The notes beneath the pieces were generated by a model, which did no database searches, had not been told where the DNA came from, and saw nothing but the letters and a program-made list of their open reading frames with translations. The position numbers were made by a program, and so were the translations under genes. From contig JBBRPA010000015.1 of the NCBI GenBank assembly GCA_038228695.1, positions 1 through 64,000 on the forward strand: 64,000 nucleotides of DNA, in the 5' to 3' direction. This DNA comes from DASVRZ01 sp038228695 (GTDB taxonomy: Bacteria > Verrucomicrobiota > Verrucomicrobiia > Chthoniobacterales > DASVRZ01). Positions 9,137 to 16,979 of the stretch are shown piece by piece. The stretch's first letter is position 1. Every line of letters starts with the position of its first letter.

Positions 9137-10393
9137 CTACCTGTCCCCAAGATCGGGCAGCGTCGGGTCCCAAAAGTGACCCGTCATAACCAGCAAGCTC
9201 AACATGGTTAGAGAATCCTCGTAGTAATCGGCACGGCGCTTCCGGACCGCCTCATAGATTGCATCGAGCCATTTTTGCTGCGCCGGATCAGTCATGGCGG
9301 CGACGCCAAGTGGCGCGATAAAGGCGTTGGTCACGTAGTCGCTGTTGGGCAGCGGTTGACCGCCCAACTCGTAGCCCGCCTTTACCTTCAAAGGATCACT
9401 GGCGGTGGCCCGCTCGATCCAACCGGATATTTTTCGGACGGCGGCGAATGATTCCGACGCTCCATTCAGGAGTGCGTCCGTGCCAATTCGCCAGGGAACT
9501 CGGCAGGCGTTATAGCCGTAGGCTCCGTCGGTTTTCGCTTCGAGAAATTTCGGGGGCGCCGGTTTGGGCAAATACGGTTCCGTCGATTCTGCGACGACGA
9601 AATCCGGCAGCAACCCCGTTTCGCGGCTGTATCGGGTTTGCAATTGCGCCATCACCGATTGTGTCGCGGTGATCACTTCCTCCCAAACCGGATCTCCCGT
9701 TGCGCGCCCGAAGGCCCGGAAATGTCCGAAGAGGAAGTCGCTCGTTCGCGTTTGCCATTCGTTATATTTTTCGCCGTCCACCCAATCACCTAGGAGCGGC
9801 AGTCTGCTTTTTTTCCCGATCGTTGCCGCCTTAATTCCAGCGATGACTTCCAGCGCCGCTTGCCGATAGTTCACAGCTCCGGCGCTCCCCCACTGACGAT
9901 CAGCTAACAACAGCCCGTAGGCCATGTCCGCATCGCCATCGAAGGCACTGTCCGCCGAATCCCTCCCTTTCTCGGGAAATTCCCACGCCATCAAACGCGA
10001 CTCGATCCCGCTCGGATGCGCCCGCGCAAACCGCCATAATCCATCAAAAATCTCCTGGGCCTCCTCATCGTGTCCCGCCATTAAGGGAACGATCAGCATC
10101 CCATACCCCTGTCCCTCGGAGACGGTTCGCGCCCGCGCCTTTCCCGATTTACCCATCGCGACCCGATACTCTGCCAGCTCGGACTTTTCCCTCACCAAAT
10201 AATCCCCTTTCCACAGCTGATAGTAAGCCTCCACGTCGGCATCCTGCTCCGCCTGCGAATAGTGCGACGGCCGGATCGTGCCTTTGACATACGTCTGAAC
10301 CTTGGAAAACGGAACCGCCGCGCCCCCTGCCGCCAAGGTCGCAGTTTCCCAGAACATCAACGCTAACACTACCGCCCGCAGACAAATTCTCAT
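9137..10393 (-). CDS. Glycoside hydrolase family 8 (endoglucanase-type), secreted
   Basis: 418 residues with a signal peptide (MRICLRAVVLALMF, cleavage near LAA). The body matches the GH8 (alpha/alpha)6 barrel: VSEGQGYGMLIVPLMAG near residue 95 carries the conserved Glu of the SEGxGYGM motif, then DADMAYGLLLADRQWG with the conserved Asp, and later GYNACRVPWRIGTDALL. GH8 enzymes hydrolyse beta-1,4 linkages in cellulose, chitosan or exopolysaccharides, as BcsZ does in cellulose export. Its position beside the exosortase and glycosyltransferases suggests trimming of an exopolysaccharide. A longer frame starts at a TTG 18 nt upstream; the ATG at 10393 gives the better signal peptide. Confidence 0.88.
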   Translation of the reverse strand: MRICLRAVVLALMFWETATLAAGGAAVPFSKVQTYVKGTIRPSHYSQAEQDADVEAYYQLWKGDYLVREKSELAEYRVAMGKSGKARARTVSEGQGYGMLIVPLMAGHDEEAQEIFDGLWRFARAHPSGIESRLMAWEFPEKGRDSADSAFDGDADMAYGLLLADRQWGSAGAVNYRQAALEVIAGIKAATIGKKSRLPLLGDWVDGEKYNEWQTRTSDFLFGHFRAFGRATGDPVWEEVITATQSVMAQLQTRYSRETGLLPDFVVAESTEPYLPKPAPPKFLEAKTDGAYGYNACRVPWRIGTDALLNGASESFAAVRKISGWIERATASDPLKVKAGYELGGQPLPNSDYVTNAFIAPLGVAAMTDPAQQKWLDAIYEAVRKRRADYYEDSLTMLSLLVMTGHFWDPTLPDLGDR

Positions 10394-10522
10394 CCCGGAG
10401 CTAATTCCCAACCGGCTCTTCGGTCAACTGTCCGACACGACGGCCCCGCAAAAAAACGACCTTTTGCCTGCCACCGCCTAATTATGATTGCCCACGCCCG
10501 CTGAATTTGGCTAAGTGACAGA

Positions 10523-12004
10523 ATGGAATTAACTACCCGGGATGTAGTTGTTTTGGAAAATCAGGCGATTCAAGACAGCCGGCTTTACAACGCCGACCTC
10601 GCACCCGTGCCTGAGGAAAAACGCATCTGGAACACGTGGCACATCGCCGCTCTCTGGATCGGCATGGCCGTGCAGATCCCCACTTACACACTCGCCAGCA
10701 ATCTCATCGGCTCTGGAATGAACTGGTGGCAGGCGCTCGTCACCATCCTTCTCGGCAATGTCATCATCGCCGTCCCCATGGTCCTCAACGGCCAGCCGGG
10801 AACGAAATACGGCGTGCCCTTTCCCGTCCTCCTCCGCTCGTCTTTCGGTCCGCGTGGTTCTAACATTCCGGCGCTCATGCGCGCCATCGTCGCTTGCGGC
10901 TGGTTCGGCATTCAAACGTGGATCGGCGGCTCCGCGATTTATGGCACGGCCTCGGTTATTTTCGGCTTCGATCCCGCGACGAAAGTGAACATCGCCGCGC
11001 TCGGCATTTCGCCCGGCGAGCTGCTCTGCTTCTTTATCTTCTGGCTGATCAATGTCTATTTCATCATCAACGGCATGGAATCCATTAAATGGCTAGAAGC
11101 GCTCAGCGCCCCGTTCCTTCTCGCCATCGGTGGAGCCCTGATGTGGTGGGCCTTTCACGCCGCGCATGGTTGGGGCCCGATTCTTTCGCAACCGTCGAAG
11201 TTTCATTCCTCCGCCGAGTTTCTTCCGATCTTCGGCGCCACCCTCACCGCGATGGTTGGATTTTGGGCCACGATGTCACTGAACATTCCCGACTTCTCCC
11301 GCTTCGCGAAATCACAACGCGCTCAGACCCTTGGCCAATTCCTCGGGCTCCCGCCCACGATGGCGTTCTATTCCTTCGTCGGCATTTTTGTGACTAGCGC
11401 AACGGTCATTGTCTTCGGTCAGCCGATTTGGGACCCCGTCGTCCTCATCCAGAAATTTGGCAACCCTTGGCTCTCTGCGCTCGCGCTCGTCACGCTCGCC
11501 ATCGCCACGCTTTCGACTAACATTGCGGCCAACGTCGTCTCGCCCGCCAATGATTTTGCCAATGTCGCACCGACCAAGATCAGCTTCAAAACCGGCGGCA
11601 TGATCACTGCCTTCATCGGCATTTTCATTTTTCCCTGGAAACTGATGGCCGATCCGAAAGGCTACATCTTCACCTGGCTGATCGGTTACAGCGCTTTGTT
11701 AGGTCCGATTGCGGGCATCATGATTGCCGATTATTTCATCCTGCGGAAACGCATCCTCAGCGTCGTGGATCTTTATTTGCAGCATGGAAAATATCGAGGC
11801 TTCCACGGCTTCAATCTCGCCGGTGTCGGAGCACTGGCGGTAGCTATTCTTCCCAGTCTGCCCGGTTTCCTGGTCGAGGTGAAACTTATCGCGCCCAGCA
11901 GTGTTCCTGAGTTCGTCGTCATCGCTTACCACTCCGCGTGGTTTATTGGTTTCGCGGTCGCGTTTGCCGCGTATCTTCTCTTCTCGAAATTTCAAAAGAA
12001 CTAA
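10523..12004 (+). CDS. NCS1-family nucleobase:cation symporter
   Basis: 493 residues, about 12 transmembrane helices. The N-terminal segment NADLAPVPEEKRIWNTWHIAALWIGM is the classic NCS1 entry motif, followed by GMNWWQALVTILLGN and PVLLRSSFGPRGSNIPALMRAIVACGWFGIQTWIGG. The family imports allantoin, hydantoin, cytosine, uracil or purines with Na+ or H+. It heads a run of four same-strand genes with an aminotransferase, urate oxidase and XdhC-like protein, which favours a purine-derived substrate such as allantoin or urate-related compounds. A pyrimidine substrate is possible given the dihydropyrimidinase at 54005. Confidence 0.9.
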   Translation: MELTTRDVVVLENQAIQDSRLYNADLAPVPEEKRIWNTWHIAALWIGMAVQIPTYTLASNLIGSGMNWWQALVTILLGNVIIAVPMVLNGQPGTKYGVPFPVLLRSSFGPRGSNIPALMRAIVACGWFGIQTWIGGSAIYGTASVIFGFDPATKVNIAALGISPGELLCFFIFWLINVYFIINGMESIKWLEALSAPFLLAIGGALMWWAFHAAHGWGPILSQPSKFHSSAEFLPIFGATLTAMVGFWATMSLNIPDFSRFAKSQRAQTLGQFLGLPPTMAFYSFVGIFVTSATVIVFGQPIWDPVVLIQKFGNPWLSALALVTLAIATLSTNIAANVVSPANDFANVAPTKISFKTGGMITAFIGIFIFPWKLMADPKGYIFTWLIGYSALLGPIAGIMIADYFILRKRILSVVDLYLQHGKYRGFHGFNLAGVGALAVAILPSLPGFLVEVKLIAPSSVPEFVVIAYHSAWFIGFAVAFAAYLLFSKFQKN

Positions 12005-12019
12005 CCCACCCCACTGACC

Positions 12020-13354
12020 ATGCCTACCCTGCCTCCTTACGATTTCACCCCCTCGCCTTACACCGGTCCCTCCATTGACGAAGTCATCGCGATGCGCAAA
12101 GCCCACGTCAATCCCGGCATCTTCACCTATTACAAAAAGCCCATCATGATCGTCGAGGGCAAGGGCCAGTATCTCTTCGACGAAACAGGCAAACGCTACC
12201 TTGATGGCTTCGCCGGCATCGTCACCGTCAGCGTCGGACACTGTCATCCTCACGTCATCGCCGCCGCGAATCGCCAGAGCGAACTCCTCCAGCACACCAC
12301 CACGATTTATCTCCATCCTAACATCGCGGAATACGCCACCGCACTCGCTGCGAAGATGCCTGGCAATCTGAAGGTCTGCTATTTTACTAATTCCGGTTCC
12401 GAGGCCAACGATCTCGCCCTCCTCATGGCCCGCGCCTACACCGGCAACTATGACATGATCGCTCTGCGCAATTGCTACCACGGCGGCAGTCAGGCCACCA
12501 TGGGACTCACCTCCCATTCCACTTGGAAGTTTAATGTCCCCGGCGGCTTCGGCGTCCAGCACGCCCTCGCCCCCGATCCTTATCGCGGACATTTCGGCTA
12601 CGACGATCCCGATGCTGGAAAAAAATACGCTGGTGACGTGCTTGATCTCATCCAAATGGGCACTTCGGGAAAAGTCGCGGGCTTCATTGCCGAGTCCATC
12701 CAAGGCGTAGGTGGCGCAGTCGTTTTTCCCGATGGCTACCTCCAGCAGGCCTACGGACACATCCGCGCGGCAGGCGGCGTTTGCATCGCCGACGAAGTTC
12801 AGGCTGGCTTCGGTCGCACTGGCGAGAAATTCTGGGGATTTGAAACCCAAGGCGTCATTCCCGACATCGTGACCATGGCTAAAGGCATCGGCAACGGCGT
12901 CCCGCTCGCGGCCGTCGTCACCACTCCGGAGATCGCCGCTACCATTGCGCAGCGCATCCATTTCAACACCTTCGGCGGCAACCCCGTTTGCATGGCGCAA
13001 GGCAAGGCCGTGTTAGAAGTCATCGACCGCGAAGGACTTCAGCAGAACTCCCTCACCATCGGTAATCACCTCATCGCCGGCTTCCACAAACTGGCCGCAA
13101 AACATAACATCATCGGTGACATTCGCGGCAAGGGCCTGATGTTAGGTATCGATCTCGTTAAGGATCGCACCACCAAGACTCCCGCCAAAGAGGAATGTCT
13201 GCAAGTCTTTGAGAAATGCAAAGACCTCGGCCTGCTCATCGGCAAAGGCGGCCTCTTTGGGAACGTCCTTCGCATCAAACCGCCGATGTGTATTCACCAA
13301 GCTGACGCTGACTTCATGCTCGAAGTCCTCGACGAATGCTTCCACTCACTATGA
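12020..13354 (+). CDS. Class III PLP aminotransferase (AGXT2-like)
   Basis: 444 residues, full length for the class III family. The PLP lysine lies in IVTMAKGIGNGVPLAAVV (about residue 291), preceded by the Asp of CIADEVQAGFGRTG; NSGSEANDLALLMAR forms the phosphate-binding region. The overall match is to alanine-glyoxylate aminotransferase 2, which uses alanine or beta-alanine-type donors with glyoxylate or pyruvate. It starts 15 bp after the permease and its stop overlaps the ATG of urate oxidase (ATGA), so translation is probably coupled. Glyoxylate is an end product of ureide breakdown, which fits the neighbours. A beta-alanine or beta-aminoisobutyrate transaminase role is the alternative. 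Confidence 0.88.
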   Translation: MPTLPPYDFTPSPYTGPSIDEVIAMRKAHVNPGIFTYYKKPIMIVEGKGQYLFDETGKRYLDGFAGIVTVSVGHCHPHVIAAANRQSELLQHTTTIYLHPNIAEYATALAAKMPGNLKVCYFTNSGSEANDLALLMARAYTGNYDMIALRNCYHGGSQATMGLTSHSTWKFNVPGGFGVQHALAPDPYRGHFGYDDPDAGKKYAGDVLDLIQMGTSGKVAGFIAESIQGVGGAVVFPDGYLQQAYGHIRAAGGVCIADEVQAGFGRTGEKFWGFETQGVIPDIVTMAKGIGNGVPLAAVVTTPEIAATIAQRIHFNTFGGNPVCMAQGKAVLEVIDREGLQQNSLTIGNHLIAGFHKLAAKHNIIGDIRGKGLMLGIDLVKDRTTKTPAKEECLQVFEKCKDLGLLIGKGGLFGNVLRIKPPMCIHQADADFMLEVLDECFHSL

Positions 13355-14187
13355 AACTAACCTCTAACCAATACGGCAAACAAAAGGTGCGCGTGATGAA
13401 AATCATCCGCGAAGGCCACATCCACACGATCAAGGAACTCACCGTCGGCGTCGCGCTTCAAGGCGATTTCGTGACCTCCTACACTGCGGGCGACAACAGC
13501 CAAGTCGTCCCCACCGACACGATGAAAAACACCGTACACGCCCTTGCGAAAGACCACCTTGGCTCCGACACCGAGAGCTTCCTGACGTATCTCGGTCAGC
13601 ATTTCGTCAGCAAATATCCGCAGATCGACAGCGCCACGATCAGCGGAAAGGAACGCGTCTGGAAACGCCTGGCCATCGATGGAGCACTGCATCCGCACAG
13701 TTTCTCAGCTAACGACAGCGCGGTCCCATTTTCCGAAGTCGTCGTCTCCGCCCAAGAGGTCCGCGCCCTTTCTGGTATCGACAACCTGCTCCTCATGAAA
13801 TCGACCGAATCCAGCTTCGTCGATTATCCACGCTGCGAGTTCACCACCCTACCCGAAACGACCGACCGCGTCCTCGCCACCTCGCTCAAAGCCACCTGGA
13901 CTTGGAGCGCCGTCCCCGCCAGCTACACCGCCGCTAACGCCGCCATTCTTAGCGCAATGTTAGTTCCCTTCGCCAGCAACCACAGCCCCAGCGCGCAGAC
14001 CACGCTTTTCGAGATGGGCACCGCCGCCCTCGCAGCCTGCCCTGAGATCAGCGACATTCATATCGCTATGCCCAACAAACACTACTTACTCATCCCGCTC
14101 GAGAAGTTTGGCATGACTAACCAAAACGAAATCCTCCTTCCCACCGACGAACCCCACGGCCAGATCGAAGGCACTGTCTCAAGGTAG
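13351..14187 (+). CDS. uox: Urate oxidase (uricase)
   Basis: 278 residues of the cofactor-free T-fold uricase family, which oxidises urate to 5-hydroxyisourate. The catalytic set seen in fungal and Bacillus enzymes is present: Lys in QYGKQKVRV, Thr in VVPTDTMKNTVH, and His in IAMPNKHYLLIPL. The duplicated T-fold halves and the NxxxxxxWSAVPASY-type central region (LKATWTWSAVPASYT) are visible. The ATG at 13351 overlaps the preceding stop by 4 nt and is preferred to the ATG at 13336. The stop codon TAG at 14185 lies inside a palindromic repeat (14183-14243). I see no hydroxyisourate hydrolase, OHCU decarboxylase or allantoinase next to it. Confidence 0.93.
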   Translation: MKLTSNQYGKQKVRVMKIIREGHIHTIKELTVGVALQGDFVTSYTAGDNSQVVPTDTMKNTVHALAKDHLGSDTESFLTYLGQHFVSKYPQIDSATISGKERVWKRLAIDGALHPHSFSANDSAVPFSEVVVSAQEVRALSGIDNLLLMKSTESSFVDYPRCEFTTLPETTDRVLATSLKATWTWSAVPASYTAANAAILSAMLVPFASNHSPSAQTTLFEMGTAALAACPEISDIHIAMPNKHYLLIPLEKFGMTNQNEILLPTDEPHGQIEGTVSR

Positions 14188-14243
14188 AACATGCTTCCAG
14201 CTTGTTCGCGATTCCTACTAACAACCTCGGCGGTTGTTCTACC
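14183..14243. repeat. Interspersed palindromic repeat, copy A
   Basis: GGTAGAACA at 14183-14191 and TGTTCTACC at 14235-14243 are perfect 9-bp inverted ends, with GCTTCCAGCTTGT just inside the left end. The same left arm recurs at 31044. The element supplies the stop codon of urate oxidase and ends three bases before the next ATG. Confidence 0.75.
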
Positions 14244-14246
14244 CTA

Positions 14247-15050
14247 ATGGACGACATCCTCTCCGCCCTCGTCGCCGCCCGGGCCTCCCGCACGCCCTGC
14301 GCCACCGTTACCGTCGCTCGTACGAGCGGTTCCGTGCCACGCGCCACCGGCGCGAAAATGCTCGTCTATCTCTCGGGCGATTCCTTGGGCACCATCGGCG
14401 GCGGTAAACTCGAATCCCTCGCCCTCGACGCTGCCCGCGCCTGCATCGCCAGCGGCCAACCGCTCCTCCAGACCTACCCGCTGCGCGAGGATACCCCCGA
14501 TTCCTTTGGTGCTATCTGCGGCGGCGAAGTCACCCTCTTCATCGAACCCATTGCCCGCCGCGAAGCGCTCTTCCTCGTTGGAGGCGGACACTGCGCCCGC
14601 GCCATCGCTCGGCTCGCTCGCGATTGCGATCTCCACGTCACCATCATCGACGACCGCGAGGACGAACTCGCCCTCTGCCATTCCCTCCAGGTCGCCCACG
14701 TCCTCCTCTCCGAGCCCGCCCCCGACTACATCCTCAGCCGCGATTGGCAACCCGACGAAGCGCTTCTCCTCGTCAGCCGCAACTACCAAGGCGACGAAGC
14801 CGCCCTTTACGCCGCCTTACAGCGCCCCCTGCCCGGCTACCTCGGCATGATCGGCAGCCGCCGCAAAGTCCTCCACGTCTTTGACGAAATGCGCCGCCGC
14901 CAGATCGACCCCGCTTTGTTAGAAAAGATCCATGCCCCCATCGGGCTCGACATCGGGGCCGACTCCCCCGCGGAGATTGCCATCAGCATCCTCGCCGAAA
15001 TCTTGTTAGTCCTCCGCCACCATTCCGGCCACTCTCTCAAACTCACCTAA
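14247..15050 (+). CDS. xdhC: XdhC-family protein (molybdenum hydroxylase maturation)
   Basis: 267 residues. The N-terminal XdhC/CoxI domain holds VTVARTSGSVPRATGAKMLV and GTIGGGKLE; the C-terminal Rossmann part holds FLVGGGHCARAIARLA and ends with YLGMIGSRRKVLHVFDEM and SPAEIAISILAEIL. XdhC binds and sulfurates the molybdenum cofactor before insertion into xanthine dehydrogenase. No xanthine dehydrogenase subunit lies in this window, so the client must be encoded elsewhere. The context with urate oxidase supports hypoxanthine/xanthine to urate oxidation. The ATG at 14247 starts exactly at the domain; an earlier frame would translate the palindromic repeat. Confidence 0.88.
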   Translation: MDDILSALVAARASRTPCATVTVARTSGSVPRATGAKMLVYLSGDSLGTIGGGKLESLALDAARACIASGQPLLQTYPLREDTPDSFGAICGGEVTLFIEPIARREALFLVGGGHCARAIARLARDCDLHVTIIDDREDELALCHSLQVAHVLLSEPAPDYILSRDWQPDEALLLVSRNYQGDEAALYAALQRPLPGYLGMIGSRRKVLHVFDEMRRRQIDPALLEKIHAPIGLDIGADSPAEIAISILAEILLVLRHHSGHSLKLT

Positions 15051-15195
15051 CCATGGACGCTCGCATCGCCGCACGCCGTGGATGGACCGTTGCCTAATTG
15101 GACTTTTACAATCCCTTTACAAAATTCCCGCGCCAGACTCATATTTTCTTAACAGTCGTAGTGTTTTATGTTGGAACGCCCAAACACGGTTCCCC

Positions 15196-16863
15196 ATGAA
15201 ATCCCTCTCCCTGCCCACCCGGACACTCACCGCGCTTGCGCTCGCATTAGCCGCCGCTACTACTCATGCCGAGCCACTGCTTACGTCGTGGTTCACGCAG
15301 AACTCCAGCGTCTTTGCACGGGTCATTCAGACGACGAGCACCTCAACCGGGAACAAGAACATCACTCCGGTAACGACGTGGCCGACATCGGAAGTCACCA
15401 ATAACAATACATCGAACCCAACGACCCAGTCCACGACCGTCTATGCCGACGTGCAGCGCATCCGCTACGACGCGAATTATGTTTATATCAATTCGAGCGG
15501 TCTTGCTTCCTACACGATGGGGCCTTTCCTGAGCGGGACGGGCGGACTCTTCAATTTCTGGCCCATCTCGCAAAACTATACGTGCCGCATCACCCGAGCT
15601 CCGGCGCTGCCGACTCCGAATCCTAACGTGAAGCCCCCTCACCAAGGCGGCTTGATCGGGATGATGGTGAACGGCGTGGGTATCTACGATCTAGGCGATG
15701 CGTTTGGGTTTGTTCAGACTAGTTCTTCGCCGGTGGCGGGCAGCGATTCGATGGGGCAGACGAACACAACGCACCCGTGGTGGCGCGATGCGCTGGCGGT
15801 CGAAGTCGTGACCTTTGATCCGGGTTTCGCGCATCAGCCAGGCAATAACGGCCAATATCACTATCACGCCGAGCCAAAGGCACTGCGGTATCAGCTCGGC
15901 GACAACATGCAGGCGACTTACGATGCGACGAATAACACCTACAGCTACACGGAAGACATCTCTAATTTGCACCACTCGCCCATCCTCGGCTGGTCTTTCG
16001 ATGGCTATCCGATCTACGGTCCTTACGGATATTCAAACCCGACGAATGCAGGCAGCACGGTGACGGCGATGCGCAGCGGCTTTATGAAGCGCGACGGGAC
16101 GAATGGCACTACCAATCTCGCATCCACCGGGCGCACCACATTGCCTAAATGGGCGGCGATCGCGGAAGGTTTCGCGACGCTCGCAAACTATTCGACGCAG
16201 ACGCTGAGCAATGGCGACTTCGTTCTTTCGACAGCGACACTTTACGGCCCCGCTACTACCTACACGACCAGTGTCCCGCAAACCGTGACATACTCCCTCG
16301 GGCGCTACATCGGCGACTATGATTTCCTCGGCGACCGCGGCCAAACGCAGGGTCCAACGGGCCCATTCGATCTCGATCAATACAACGGCCGCACCTGCGT
16401 GACCCCCGAGTATCCAAGCGGAACCTACGCCTACTTCGTATCAGTCGATGCGTCCGGCAATCCCGCTTTTCCCTACATGCTCGGCAAACAATACTACGGA
16501 ACGAAAAATGGCGGGACAAGCACCGGCATGCCGCCTTTCTCCGTCCCCCCAACGGGCGTCACCGATTTCTTCAACGCGGGCGGGACGAGCCTAGCGGAAA
16601 CATGGAACGGCAGCCCAGCGGTAAACACCGGCACAGGCGACGTCACCCTCACCTGGAGCAGTGTCGAGGGTGGCACTTACAAAGTGGAGGCGACCACCGA
16701 TCTCAAAACCTGGACCACACTGAACGCTTCCGTCTCCGCATCGGCCAATACCACCCTGCCCGCACCGGCGAAAGTGATCACCACGACTTCTATCGTCGAG
16801 AGCGGAGCGGCACTGCCCGCGACTAACACGCAGCGCTTTTACAAAGTCACCCGCAATCCGTGA
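15196..16863 (+). CDS. YHYH-domain secreted protein
   Basis: 555 residues with a signal peptide (MKSLSLPTRTLTALALALAAATTHA). The defining YHYH tetrad is at 221-224 (NNGQYHYHAEP), followed by LHHSPILGWSFDGYPIYGPYGYS, the second conserved block of the family. The C-terminal 80 residues (VTLTWSSVEGGTYKVEATTDLKTWTTL) form the repeat-like tail often found on secreted Verrucomicrobiota proteins. The biochemical role of YHYH domains is not established; the His-rich motif suggests metal binding. The gene lies 116 bp upstream of an MbnP-MbnH-like fusion on the same strand, which hints at a shared role in extracytoplasmic copper or oxidant handling. The ATG at 15196 is chosen for the signal peptide. 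Confidence 0.88.
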   Translation: MKSLSLPTRTLTALALALAAATTHAEPLLTSWFTQNSSVFARVIQTTSTSTGNKNITPVTTWPTSEVTNNNTSNPTTQSTTVYADVQRIRYDANYVYINSSGLASYTMGPFLSGTGGLFNFWPISQNYTCRITRAPALPTPNPNVKPPHQGGLIGMMVNGVGIYDLGDAFGFVQTSSSPVAGSDSMGQTNTTHPWWRDALAVEVVTFDPGFAHQPGNNGQYHYHAEPKALRYQLGDNMQATYDATNNTYSYTEDISNLHHSPILGWSFDGYPIYGPYGYSNPTNAGSTVTAMRSGFMKRDGTNGTTNLASTGRTTLPKWAAIAEGFATLANYSTQTLSNGDFVLSTATLYGPATTYTTSVPQTVTYSLGRYIGDYDFLGDRGQTQGPTGPFDLDQYNGRTCVTPEYPSGTYAYFVSVDASGNPAFPYMLGKQYYGTKNGGTSTGMPPFSVPPTGVTDFFNAGGTSLAETWNGSPAVNTGTGDVTLTWSSVEGGTYKVEATTDLKTWTTLNASVSASANTTLPAPAKVITTTSIVESGAALPATNTQRFYKVTRNP

Positions 16864-16979
16864 GCGACGCTCCCCCAAGATCGCGCCGATCCTTTTCCTG
16901 CCCGGCATCATTCGCTGTGTTCGACCAATCGCTTTTTTCTCGTCCTGATGTTCGCCGCCGATCCAGCCTACGCCGGACA

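Noticed and set aside
11699..13000. Long open frame on the minus strand opposite the permease and aminotransferase
   Set aside because: It lies antisense to two well-supported genes, its composition is that of a shadow of C-ending codons, and it matches no family.
15053..15097. A 14-codon frame (MDARIAARRGWTVA) right after the XdhC-like gene
   Set aside because: Too short to support as a gene; no ribosome site and no recognisable family. It might be a remnant of a gene start but nothing confirms this.
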